A stretch of 64,000 nucleotides of DNA from Sphingobium fontiphilum (GTDB lineage: Bacteria; Pseudomonadota; Alphaproteobacteria; Sphingomonadales; Sphingomonadaceae). Positions 27,853 to 35,313 of the stretch are shown piece by piece. The translations under genes were made by a program, and so were the position numbers. The first letter of the stretch is position 1. The number at the start of each line of letters is the position of its first letter. The notes under the pieces are model-generated. The model saw nothing but the letters and a program-made list of their open reading frames with translations. It searched no databases and was not told where the DNA came from. The DNA lies in assembly GCF_014196635.1 (NCBI RefSeq), contig NZ_JACIEB010000001.1, forward strand, positions 806,001-870,000, read 5' to 3'.

Positions 27853-28270
27853 TCAATGGCTGCAAAGTGGCAACAAAAACGGGGAAAATACGCGGCCATC
27901 GTCCCCAATCAGGTCATTTCCTCGTCCCGAAACGTCTCTATGTCGACCAGCGCCTGCGCGTCCCGCGAACAGCGTGCGCCCTGTGCCGCGTCGACGGGGA
28001 CAGATGCGGGGCCAGGGCGCATATGCCAACTGGACCGCCGCGACCGGATGGACGGCATGGGCGCGACGGATGATCGGCCTTTCATTGTCGCCAACGCCAT
28101 AAACCGCCGCCCTATCGAAAAAGGTGACGCCGGCGTCCAGAGCATGAAGCAGCAGCCGTTCGACCGCGCCGGGATCGGGGCGCGAGCACCAGCCATGGCT
28201 GAGGTTCACGCAGCCATGGCCAAGCCAACACCAATGGCTGACCCGGCGAAGCGCCGAAGCAGCCCTTCAA
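27853..28270 (-). pseudogene. Aldo/keto reductase remnant (frameshifts and internal deletion)
   Basis: Pieces of an aldo/keto reductase are readable in different frames on the minus strand: SAIGVG (about 28235), then after a frameshift GCVNLSHGW and LLLHALDAGVTFFDRAAVYG with GDNE, then directly RRAHAVHPVAAVQLAY (about 28060-28090). In an intact enzyme about 80-100 residues separate the GDNE and HPVAAVQ motifs, so the middle with the catalytic Lys is deleted; the C-terminal half is also missing. No intact frame exists. Confidence 0.7.
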
Positions 28271-28356
28271 ATCCGGGTGGCGTCAGCCCACTCCTGCTTG
28301 AAGGGGGGGCATAATGTTATGATTGCGTCCGCTGGCGCATAAAATGGCGGCGCATG

Positions 28357-29190
28357 TCACGCTGCGAGCCCGGCGCGATGATCCGGCCTGGCGGCGAACC
28401 AGATAGTGTGCCAAGAATCGATGCTGCCAATATAGGCTGGCAACTTCACCTCATCGACCATGAAGCCGACATTTTCCAGACAGGCGGCGAAATAGTCGTC
28501 CGGATAGGCTGACCAGACCGCCATTATGCCACCCGGGCGCAAGGCCGCATAGGCGGATCGCAACCCGGCTTGCGAATAGAGCCGATCATTGGCGGCTGTG
28601 ATGAAACCGTCCGGGCCGTTGTCCACGTCCATCAATATCGCGTCGAACCGTTCGCTTTCCTCGATTATGACGTCATGCACGTCGATCACCCGCAACGCGA
28701 CGCGGGGGTCGGACAGGTTGTTGCCGAACAGATGGGCGAGCGGCCCTTTCGCCCATGCGACGACCTGGGGCAGCAATTCAGCAACCATTACCGATGCGCC
28801 GGACGACCAAGTGCGCAGCACCGCTCCCAGAGTGAAGCCCATGCCCAATCCCCCGACCAGCACATGCCCACCATCTTTGCCCAGACGCTTGCGCGTCATC
28901 GTCGCCAGCGCCATTTCCGAGATATGGTCGCGACTTCCCATCAGTTCATCGGCGCCAAACTGGATGGAAAATTCATTGCCGCATTTCAGCAACAACAATT
29001 CGCCGCCGCCGGGCACCATGGCAATATCAACCACCTCTATGGCGTCGATTGCCTGGCCATCGTTGTTGGAAATGGGCGGATCGGCAGCCTCCATCTGTTG
29101 TCCGGGGCGATTGTCCGAACCCCTTGCGCTATCCGATCCCGCCTGATGCGCAAGGCAAGCCCCCTCGCCCGCCGAATAAAGCCGATTCAT
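28357..29190 (-). CDS. Spermidine-synthase-like SAM/dcSAM-binding protein
   Basis: 277 residues. The fold signature is VLVGGLGMGFTLGAVLRTW (nucleotide loop), VMVAELLPQVVAWAKGPLAH and FDAILMDVDNGPDGF, as in polyamine-synthase-like proteins. The start at 29190 has AGGAACGGC upstream; the first about 50 residues are low-complexity and may be dispensable. No SAM decarboxylase neighbour, so true polyamine synthesis is uncertain. Confidence 0.78.
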   Translation of the reverse strand: MNRLYSAGEGACLAHQAGSDSARGSDNRPGQQMEAADPPISNNDGQAIDAIEVVDIAMVPGGGELLLLKCGNEFSIQFGADELMGSRDHISEMALATMTRKRLGKDGGHVLVGGLGMGFTLGAVLRTWSSGASVMVAELLPQVVAWAKGPLAHLFGNNLSDPRVALRVIDVHDVIIEESERFDAILMDVDNGPDGFITAANDRLYSQAGLRSAYAALRPGGIMAVWSAYPDDYFAACLENVGFMVDEVKLPAYIGSIDSWHTIWFAARPDHRAGLAA

Positions 29191-29343
29191 GCCGTTCCTG
29201 TCTCAATTCGAGATCAATCGCGACGTAAACCAGCATGGCATCCATTGCGCGGTGACAGGTGCTAATGGCTCGCTTTTAGGGATAAAATCAAGCAAACTAT
29301 TGCCTCAAAAATGAGGCCCGATATCGTAATTTTCTGGTTGGAA

Positions 29344-29372
29344 TTGACTTTTCCGGATAAATGCTCCATAAA
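29344..29372 (+). promoter_or_regulatory. Sigma-70-like promoter of cspA
   Basis: TTGACT (29344-29349), 17-nt spacer, CATAAA (29367-29372). Predicts a 5' leader of about 115 nt before the cold-shock gene, the long-leader arrangement known for cold-shock mRNAs whose structure controls translation with temperature. Confidence 0.55.
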
Positions 29373-29494
29373 AACTCCGCTATCGTCGCCTGCGACGGAT
29401 TTTTGCCTTCAAATCGGGCTCTTCTCCTTTTCTCGCGCTATCAGCTTCGCCCGTGCTTTTTTGCGGGCGTTTTATTCTTGAAAAGGACTATGTT

Positions 29495-29701
29495 ATGCCC
29501 ATTGGCATCGTTAAATTCTTCAACGCCGACAAGGGTTATGGCTTCATCGCCCCCGAAGACGGCGGCAACGACAGCTTCGTTCACATTTCCGCGGTCGAAC
29601 GCGCCGGCATGGCGACGTTGCGCAAGGATCAGCGGCTCAGCTACGAGGTCGAAACCGACCGTCGCGGCAAACAGTCTGCTGTCAGCCTCGAAGCAGCGTG
29701 A
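29495..29701 (+). CDS. cspA: Cold-shock domain protein
   Basis: 68 residues, a single S1-like cold-shock domain. RNP1 DKGYGFIAPEDG and RNP2 DSFVHISAVERAG are intact, with KDQRLSYEVETDRRGKQSAV at the end. AAAAGGACT precedes the ATG. Binds single-stranded RNA/DNA as an RNA chaperone. The gene is monocistronic by its flanking promoter and hairpin. Confidence 0.95.
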   Translation: MPIGIVKFFNADKGYGFIAPEDGGNDSFVHISAVERAGMATLRKDQRLSYEVETDRRGKQSAVSLEAA

Positions 29702-29709
29702 AGGCATTT

Positions 29710-29735
29710 GATGGGAAGATCTCGATCTTCCCATC
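29710..29735 (+). terminator. Hairpin after cspA
   Basis: Perfect 12-bp inverted repeat GATGGGAAGATC / GATCTTCCCATC with a 2-nt loop, 8 nt after the stop. Only a weak pyrimidine tail (ATCCTCC) follows, so it may be a terminator or a 3' stabiliser. Confidence 0.6.
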
Positions 29736-29892
29736 ATCCTCCAGCCTCGGCTGCCCCATGCCCGTCGCAACGATTTCGCGACGGGAAGGCGCACCAGGTT
29801 CCGTTCCGGCGGCAACGCCCACGGCGCCATTGGATTTGCGCCACCGTTCGCCCGTTTCTCTTCATTCGCGCGGGCTGCCGCGCCAAGGTTTC

Positions 29893-30042
29893 ATGCGTTA
29901 CAAATTTACGTCCAAGACTTCCGTTTCTTCTTCCATTGGCCGACTTCGCGGCGCCGCCCCCAGCCATGATCGACGCGCCTTGCCTTCCGGCATCCTGTCG
30001 GCGCAAGCCCTGCGGCAGATTGTCGCCGAGATGATCGACTGA
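29893..30042 (+). CDS. Possible 49-residue small protein
   Basis: MRYKFTSKTSVSSSIGRLRG, then HDRRALPSGILSAQALRQIV and AEMID. AAGG lies just upstream of the ATG. The C-terminal amphipathic helix looks protein-like, and the gene lies in the same direction as two small genes downstream (stop 43 nt before the next start). No family recognised; moderate doubt that it is real. Confidence 0.4.
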   Translation: MRYKFTSKTSVSSSIGRLRGAAPSHDRRALPSGILSAQALRQIVAEMID

Positions 30043-30085
30043 CCCGGCAGGCCAGAGCGCCCCTAACAGCAGGAGGCAATTCACC

Positions 30086-30277
30086 ATGTCAGCAACCAGC
30101 GACTTTTACCGGGCTCGCGTTGCGCAATGCACGCGCGAGGCGGACGAGACCAAATTGACCAATGTGCGCGACCGTTGCCTCCGGGCCGCTGCCGCCTGGC
30201 AAGGCATGGCCGACCGCGTGATGAAGAGCGAGGCCGATCGCCTTCAACAGGCGATGGACAAACTGGCCCGTGGCTAG
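30086..30277 (+). CDS. Small hypothetical protein, helical
   Basis: 63 residues (MSATSDFYRARVAQCTREAD, then LRAAAAWQGMADRVMKSEAD). Strong RBS AGGAGG 10 nt upstream. Short helical proteins of this type with a FYRAR..QC..EA pattern recur in sphingomonads. The next gene overlaps its last 8 nt, so they are co-translated. Function unknown. Confidence 0.7.
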   Translation: MSATSDFYRARVAQCTREADETKLTNVRDRCLRAAAAWQGMADRVMKSEADRLQQAMDKLARG

Positions 30278-30524
30278 ACCATTTCGCAAACCCGCGAACG
30301 GCCCGCGGCTGACAACTGGCCAGATGGCTCGCCAGGGTCGCGTCCTTGACCGCGCAATCGAAAAACTGGGCGCAACAGACGCCATGACGTTCCTCAACAA
30401 TCAGGATGATCAACTGGGCGGCAGGCCCCTCGATCTGGCGATCGCCAGCGTCGACGGGCTCAACGCGGTTGAAGCCAGGCTGGATGGGCTGGCCGACCGC
30501 GCGCGACCATCTGTGCCAGACTAA
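30270..30524 (+). CDS. Orphan MbcA/ParS/Xre-type antitoxin domain (DUF2384-like)
   Basis: 84 residues. The C-terminal half, AMTFLNNQDDQLGGRPLDLA followed by IASVDGLNAVEARLDGLA, has the layout of the toxin-binding MbcA/ParS domain (a short helix, N-x-x-LGGRPLDL, then V..V...L). The N-terminal half lacks a clear Xre helix-turn-helix. No RES-domain or other toxin is next to it, so it may be a solitary regulator or a leftover immunity gene. Confidence 0.6.
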   Translation: MARPFRKPANGPRLTTGQMARQGRVLDRAIEKLGATDAMTFLNNQDDQLGGRPLDLAIASVDGLNAVEARLDGLADRARPSVPD

Positions 30525-30828
30525 CGGGCTTCCTCCCCGCCCTGCCTATATCCTCACCAGCCATTCCGCCGCCCGCGCGCACGGTGAGCGGACGCCGGGA
30601 GCGACCAGCAGGAAGAGAGCCCGTGACCAGTGCAACCCGCGGCTGCAACAAGCCGTTAATGCGGCTGCATGTGGCGGTCGAGGGGCATCTAGCCCGCCAC
30701 TTTTGAAAATCATGGCGACTTTGGAACGGCCTTCTGCTATCAAGCGACTATTGCGCGAACCATGCTGCAAGCATTCGCCGTGACTGAGAGACGATTGCGC
30801 TCCCGCTTGCCAGCCGAGGAGCTTCCCA
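30525..30828. other. Noncoding gap, nothing recognised
   Basis: 304 nt between two small-gene clusters. No frame with plausible composition, no terminator and no repeat were seen. Presumably contains the promoter of the pair beginning at 30829. Confidence 0.5.
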
Positions 30829-31044
30829 TTGGACGATATGAATTACTTGCTCCAACGAGAGCAGGAAGAATTGCTGCATGCGCAGAATGCGCTTTGCCCA
30901 GCCGAACGCCGCACGCATTATGGTCTGGCGGAACGCTTTGCCCGTCGCGTCCGCCAGCACCCCCTCCCCTATCGCTCGGTGCGCCAGGATGGCTTCATCG
31001 CCTTCAATCCCCATCCTTTCGGCGGCGAGGGGAAACAAATATGA
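30829..31044 (+). CDS. Small hypothetical protein with TTG start
   Basis: 71 residues: (TTG)DDMNYLLQREQEELLHAQN, then ERRTHYGLAERFARRVRQHP. The TTG at 30829 is favoured over the ATG three codons later because AGGAG lies 8 nt before the TTG. The Q-E-E-L-x-x-A pattern is shared with short sphingomonad proteins of unknown role. Its stop overlaps the start of the next gene (ATGA). Confidence 0.65.
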   Translation: MDDMNYLLQREQEELLHAQNALCPAERRTHYGLAERFARRVRQHPLPYRSVRQDGFIAFNPHPFGGEGKQI

Positions 31045-31283
31045 GCCGGGTCATCCATGTCCAGGCGACCGAGCAGCAGATCGAAACCCTGTGCCAGAAG
31101 AACGGCTTCAGGCTATCGGTGGTGGAAGCCCTGCTTTCGGGCGGATTTCGCGTCGTCATGCTCGACAGTCGTGACAGCGACGCCTTCCGTGCACTCATGA
31201 AGGGCAAGGTGATTGACGGTCCGGTGAAACGGTCGTCCAAACATATCGCCAGACAATTGCCCACCTCCATGCGCCGTCAGTAG
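31041..31283 (+). CDS. Small hypothetical protein, likely co-expressed with its upstream neighbour
   Basis: 80 residues (MSRVIHVQATEQQIETLCQK, then SVVEALLSGGFRVVMLDSRD, ending in a basic tail). RBS GAGGGG. The ATG overlaps the preceding stop by 4 nt. The alpha/beta pattern does not match a family I recognise. Confidence 0.65.
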   Translation: MSRVIHVQATEQQIETLCQKNGFRLSVVEALLSGGFRVVMLDSRDSDAFRALMKGKVIDGPVKRSSKHIARQLPTSMRRQ

Positions 31284-31490
31284 GGGCCCCCGCCTCGATC
31301 ACTGGAAAAGCAGTCCACGTCCACCCCATAGCGACGCCTCGCCTCCCTGGACAAAGTCCCACAAACAAGGCCCCCCTGCCCCAAGCCGAAAGGCGCTTTC
31401 CCCTCGATTTCGGTGGGTTCCCTGTTGAAAGGGGTGGCGCCGAAGAAGGGGCTCGCCCCCCGCCGCCCCCCCCGAATAGCCCCTATTTTT

Positions 31491-32365
31491 CTAGGCGCCT
31501 TCCGCTTTCAATATCTGCTGCCGTTTGAACGCGACGGGTGACAGCGCTGCACAAGGCCGGGACGCCGGGCCATCCGGCTTGCGACAGGCGGTGGTCGGAA
31601 GCCATGGACGAATAAGCGCGGCTAACGCCACGCCAGCGCTGACAGTGCAGCCCACGACACGCTGATTATGCAGGTCAAGGATGACGGCTAAGGAGAGCCA
31701 ACCTTCTGATGTCCAGATATAGGCTATGTCGCCCGCCCATTTACGGTTGGCCGCATCGGCGGCTAAATCGACGTCCAGCCAGTTGGCCGCGACACCAGGC
31801 GATGATGGCTATCAGTTGTCACCTTTTGCTTGCGCGGGCGGACTGGCTTGATCCCGTTGATGTTGGCTTCGCCGCCCCTCGGGTCATCAGACGCCCGACG
31901 CGGCGCTCGCCAACATCGAGCCCAACCTCTTTCAACGCCATCGTCATCCTTGGACGACCATAGCTGCCCAGGCTGAGGCGGTATTGTTCCCGGATATAGG
32001 CCAGCACTTTCATATCCGTCCGCTCCCGACGACTGATCGGTCGCGAGCGCCAGGATCGATAGCGGCGCTCGCTGACAAGCATGACACGGCAGAGCAGTTC
32101 AATGGGCCAACGATGCCACCAGCGATGCACAAAGGCGAACCTCACGGCCTTTGGCTCGCGAAGAACAGCGTGGCCTTTTTAGCACATCCCTCTCTTGCCG
32201 CAGCACGCGGTTCTCAAGGCGAAGACGTTCATTCTTACGCGCCAAATCTGTCTGCGCCGCCGCCACCAGGTCAGGTGGCCGATACTGTGACACCCATTTG
32301 CCCAGCAACCCGCTGGCCAGCGCAAAACGCACAGCCGCCTGCCTGAACTCCTCGCTATGCTTCAT
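31491..32365 (-). mobile_element. Degenerate IS3-family insertion sequence
   Basis: OrfA begins MKHSEEFRQAAVRFALASG at 32365, then jumps to LGKWVSQYRPPDLVAAAQTD (internal deletion) and ends with a leucine-zipper-like NERLRLENRVLRQERDVLK. OrfB follows in another frame: VRFAFVHRWWHRWPIELLCR, then IREQYRLSLGSYGRPRMTMA, then after a further shift NRKWAGDIAYIWTSEGWLSL (DDE region). The remaining C-terminus LSPVAFKRQQ follows a large deletion. Several frameshifts make it inactive. Terminal inverted repeats were not identified. Confidence 0.8.
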
Positions 32366-32543
32366 CATCTCCTCGGCCTCCTTGATCGCGCGCATCGATG
32401 AACGCCTCGACCCCCCGAACCGGGCCATCTACCGACAGGTAACCATCAAGCGATGCAGACAGCAGATCGTCTTGCCATCGATCTTCCCCTTGGACCAAAC
32501 CGCCCATCCCAAAGCCTCCCGAAAGGCGAAAGAACCATACCAC
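32366..32543 (-). mobile_element. Remnant of a second transposase (IS1182-like N-terminus)
   Basis: The minus-strand frame GGLVQGEDRWQDDLLSASLD followed by SVDGPVRGVEAFIDARDQG resembles the first 45-50 residues of IS1182/IS4-type transposases (Q..LLP..LDDYV..DNPVR..DAFID). It stops where the IS3 remnant begins, so the IS3 element probably inserted into it or they recombined. Assignment to IS1182 is by motif memory. Confidence 0.5.
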
Positions 32544-32610
32544 ATGCCGGCGCTTTTACACAAACCCGGGACTTTGCCGCCGGTCCGACACGGCCTCAGC
32601 TAAGGCCCAC

Positions 32611-34104
32611 CTACTCCCCGATCCGCCAGCGGGGCCTCACCTCGCTGGCGCTGCCGCCCGGCACCAGCCGCGCGTCGACCCCGGCGTCGGTCAGCCCCTT
32701 GATCAGCGCCTCCGCCGCCTCGCCCGACCCAGCAATGTCGATGGGCAACCCCGTCCGCAGCGCCGCCCACTGGGTCAGCGCCAATGCCTGGGCGTCCGCC
32801 TCGCCCTTGTCGTCCAGCGCGATGACGGGCAGCGGCCGGGCGGGCGGCTGCAACTCCACCGTCCATCCCCGCGCCAGATTGGCGACCCGCTGCTCCAGCG
32901 CGCTATAGGTGGCCAGGCCCGCGTCGGGCAGCGGACTGGCCCGCACCACCGCGCGTTTGCCCACCGCGTCGATCGTCACCTGATCGGGCGCCACGCCCGC
33001 CGCCACCGCCAGCCGGTCGGCCAGTCTCTCACGCTCGCCCTGCGCCTCGCGCCCGCGCAGTTGCGCCGCGAGCAACTGGGCGTTTTCCGTGTCCACGCCA
33101 TCACTCACCCGGATCTGTTCGATGTCCAGGTGAACCGGGCGGCCCAGCATCACCTCCAGCGCGCGGGTCGCCGATTGGGCCGCATTGGCCTGATAACGGC
33201 TGGTCAGCACGCTGGCGGTCACGGCCAGCGGCTCCGACCCGAAATCCAGGTCGATCTGGCTGATCCGCGCATCGCCCTCAAACTGCCGCTCGATCACCGC
33301 GCGGGCGTCGCGCGAGGCCCGCGCTTCCCAGGCGATCTGGCGCAGCGACAGCCCCAGCGGGATGCCCAGCACCAGAAATATCGCGATGATGAAGCTCATC
33401 TGGAACCATGTCTGCCGGGGCGAGAGCGCCCGGCCAAAGCCATAGAGCCGCGCCATGATCGCGGCGGCGACCGCGATCGTCACGAAATTGGTGAAGAACA
33501 GCAGGAACGCGCCCCCCGCCACCGTGCCGTTCCACGTCGCCAGGCCAAAGCCGACCGTGGCAAGCGGCGGCATCAGCGCAGTGGCGATGGCGACGCCCAC
33601 GATCGTCCCCGCCTTGCCCCGGATCATCGCATAGGCCCCGGCCAGCGCCGAAAACAGCGCCACCATCAGGTCGAACAGATTGGGCCGCGTGCGCGCCGCG
33701 ATTTCGGGCGTCACCGTTTGCAGCGGCGACAGCAGCACGATGAAGGCGGTAAACAGCACCGCCACCAGCGCACCCAGCGCCAGCGCCGTCAGCGACCGCC
33801 TGATCTCGCTGGAATCGACCGTCGCCAGCGCAAAGCCCAGACCGACAATCGGCCCCATCAGCGGCGAGATCAGCATCGCGCCGATGACGACGGCCGGCGA
33901 CGACAATAACAGCCCCAGAACCGCGATGCCCGCCGACATCAGCAGCATGAAGGCGTATCGCGGCGTCCATCCGTCATCCTCGCGCACCCGCTCCACCACC
34001 GCCTGATGGTCGATTTCGCGAATCACATGGGCGCGCCACCAGCGCGGAATGGATCGCCATAGCGGCGGTTCGGTGGAGGCGGGGCTTTGGGTCAGGTCGG
34101 TCAT
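32611..34104 (-). CDS. DUF389 (TIGR00341) family membrane protein
   Basis: 497 residues. The DUF389 core covers about residues 45-250: GLLLSSPAVVIGAMLISPLM, GPIVGLGFALATVDSSEIRR, IVGVAIATALMPPLATVGFG and LATWNGTVAGGAFLLFFTNF, about seven membrane helices. A C-terminal soluble region (about 255-497) carries OsmY/BON-like repeats (VSDGVDTENAQLLAAQLRG; VTIDAVGKRAVVRASPLPDA). Its function is unknown in bacteria. The start lies in a 32-nt tandem duplication that also duplicates the initiation region. Confidence 0.9.
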   Translation of the reverse strand: MTDLTQSPASTEPPLWRSIPRWWRAHVIREIDHQAVVERVREDDGWTPRYAFMLLMSAGIAVLGLLLSSPAVVIGAMLISPLMGPIVGLGFALATVDSSEIRRSLTALALGALVAVLFTAFIVLLSPLQTVTPEIAARTRPNLFDLMVALFSALAGAYAMIRGKAGTIVGVAIATALMPPLATVGFGLATWNGTVAGGAFLLFFTNFVTIAVAAAIMARLYGFGRALSPRQTWFQMSFIIAIFLVLGIPLGLSLRQIAWEARASRDARAVIERQFEGDARISQIDLDFGSEPLAVTASVLTSRYQANAAQSATRALEVMLGRPVHLDIEQIRVSDGVDTENAQLLAAQLRGREAQGERERLADRLAVAAGVAPDQVTIDAVGKRAVVRASPLPDAGLATYSALEQRVANLARGWTVELQPPARPLPVIALDDKGEADAQALALTQWAALRTGLPIDIAGSGEAAEALIKGLTDAGVDARLVPGGSASEVRPRWRIGE

Positions 34105-34144
34105 GGTCGCGCGGGGCTTTGGGTCAGGTCGGTCATGGTCGCGA
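34079..34144. repeat. 32-nt tandem duplication across the DUF389 start
   Basis: The segment beginning GCGGGGCTTTGGGTCAGGTC is present twice with a 32-nt period (about 34081-34112 and 34113-34144). Read on the minus strand, the upstream copy contains ATG 34136 and an 11-codon frame (MTDLTQSPARP) that stops with a TGA overlapping the true ATG at 34104. Confidence 0.9.
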
Positions 34145-34256
34145 GGCTACTGTGTCATCCCCGCCGCCGCCAGCCCCGATGCCCCACAAGCTTGTGAAGC
34201 CATGCTGACACTTGCATTCACCACCTGTTCAATAGCCCGTCTCTATGCGATGCAAC

Positions 34257-34568
34257 ATGACCATGAACGCTAAACCTCTGCTGGCCGGGCTGATCGCGGC
34301 GACCATCGCCCTTGGCCTGGCGCCAGGCGCCAGCGCCGGCAGCCGCGACGAACAGAACGCCGCGCGCCGGGCGATGCTCGACGGGCAAGTCATGCCCTTT
34401 GCGCTCATCAAACGCCGGGTGGACGCGGCGATGGGTGGCGCCACTTATCTGGGCAGCGAATTCAACCCCTCGTCAAACCGCTATCGCCTGAAATATATGA
34501 AGGATGGCAAGGTGGTCTGGGTCGATGCCGACGGCCGCACCGGTGACATTCGCGGCATGGCGCGCTAA
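34257..34568 (+). CDS. PepSY-like periplasmic protein
   Basis: 103 residues. Signal peptide MTMNAKPLLAGLIAATIALG ending ASA; mature part MPFALIKRRVDAAMGGATYL, then SNRYRLKYMKDGKVVWVDAD with GRTGDI, the PepSY fold of periplasmic inhibitors/sensors. Lies 40 nt upstream of a response regulator/sensor pair, so it probably supplies or modulates the sensed signal. Start between 34257 and 34263; no clear RBS. Confidence 0.82.
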   Translation: MTMNAKPLLAGLIAATIALGLAPGASAGSRDEQNAARRAMLDGQVMPFALIKRRVDAAMGGATYLGSEFNPSSNRYRLKYMKDGKVVWVDADGRTGDIRGMAR

Positions 34569-34608
34569 ACCCGCGCCTTTCGACAAAGCCTTGGGAGAAT
34601 GGGTCTGT

Positions 34609-35274
34609 ATGCGTCTGCTGATCGTCGAGGATGAACCGAGCCTGGGGCAGCAGCTTCGCAACACGCTGGAAGGCGCGGGCTATGCCGTCGACCTCGCCGA
34701 CGATGGCGAGGACGGGCATTTCCTGGGTTCGACCGAGAGCTATGACGCCGTCGTGCTCGATCTTGGCCTGCCGACCATCGACGGGCTGACGGTGCTGGAC
34801 CGCTGGCGCAAGGAGGGCAAGACCTTCCCCGTGCTGGTCTTGACCGCCCGCGACAGTTGGTCGGACAAGGTGGCGGGCCTCGACGCGGGCGCCGACGATT
34901 ATCTGGCAAAACCCTTTCAGAGCGAGGAACTCATCGCCCGCCTGCGCGCGCTCATCCGCCGCGCGTCGGGCAATGCGTCGAGCGAACTGACGGCGGGCGA
35001 CGTGCGGCTGGACACACGGTCGGGCCGGGTGACGCTCAACGGCGAGCCGGTGAAGCTGACCGCGCAGGAATATAAGCTGCTCTCCTACCTGCTCCATCAC
35101 AAGGGCAAGGTGGTCAGCCGCACGGAACTCATCGAACATATTTACGATCAGGATTTCGACCGCGATTCCAACACGATCGAAGTGTTCGTCACGCGCATCC
35201 GCAAGAAACTGGGCGCCGACGTCATCACCACCATCCGCGGCCTTGGCTATAGTCTGGACGAACCGGGGCGGTGA
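34609..35274 (+). CDS. OmpR-family response regulator
   Basis: 221 residues. Receiver domain: acidic pocket VEDEP (E7-D8-E9), phospho-acceptor Asp near residue 51 in VVLDLGLPTIDG, Thr in LTARDSW, Lys in YLAKPF. C-terminal winged helix: TAQEYKLLSYLLHHKGKVVS and SNTIEVFVTRIRKKLGADVI. Similar to PhoP/QseB-type regulators. GGGAGAA precedes the start. The sensor gene follows 39 nt downstream. Confidence 0.95.
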   Translation: MRLLIVEDEPSLGQQLRNTLEGAGYAVDLADDGEDGHFLGSTESYDAVVLDLGLPTIDGLTVLDRWRKEGKTFPVLVLTARDSWSDKVAGLDAGADDYLAKPFQSEELIARLRALIRRASGNASSELTAGDVRLDTRSGRVTLNGEPVKLTAQEYKLLSYLLHHKGKVVSRTELIEHIYDQDFDRDSNTIEVFVTRIRKKLGADVITTIRGLGYSLDEPGR

Positions 35275-35313
35275 TCCATGGGCCGCGCCTGACCCGGCGG
35301 GGACAAGGATGAT

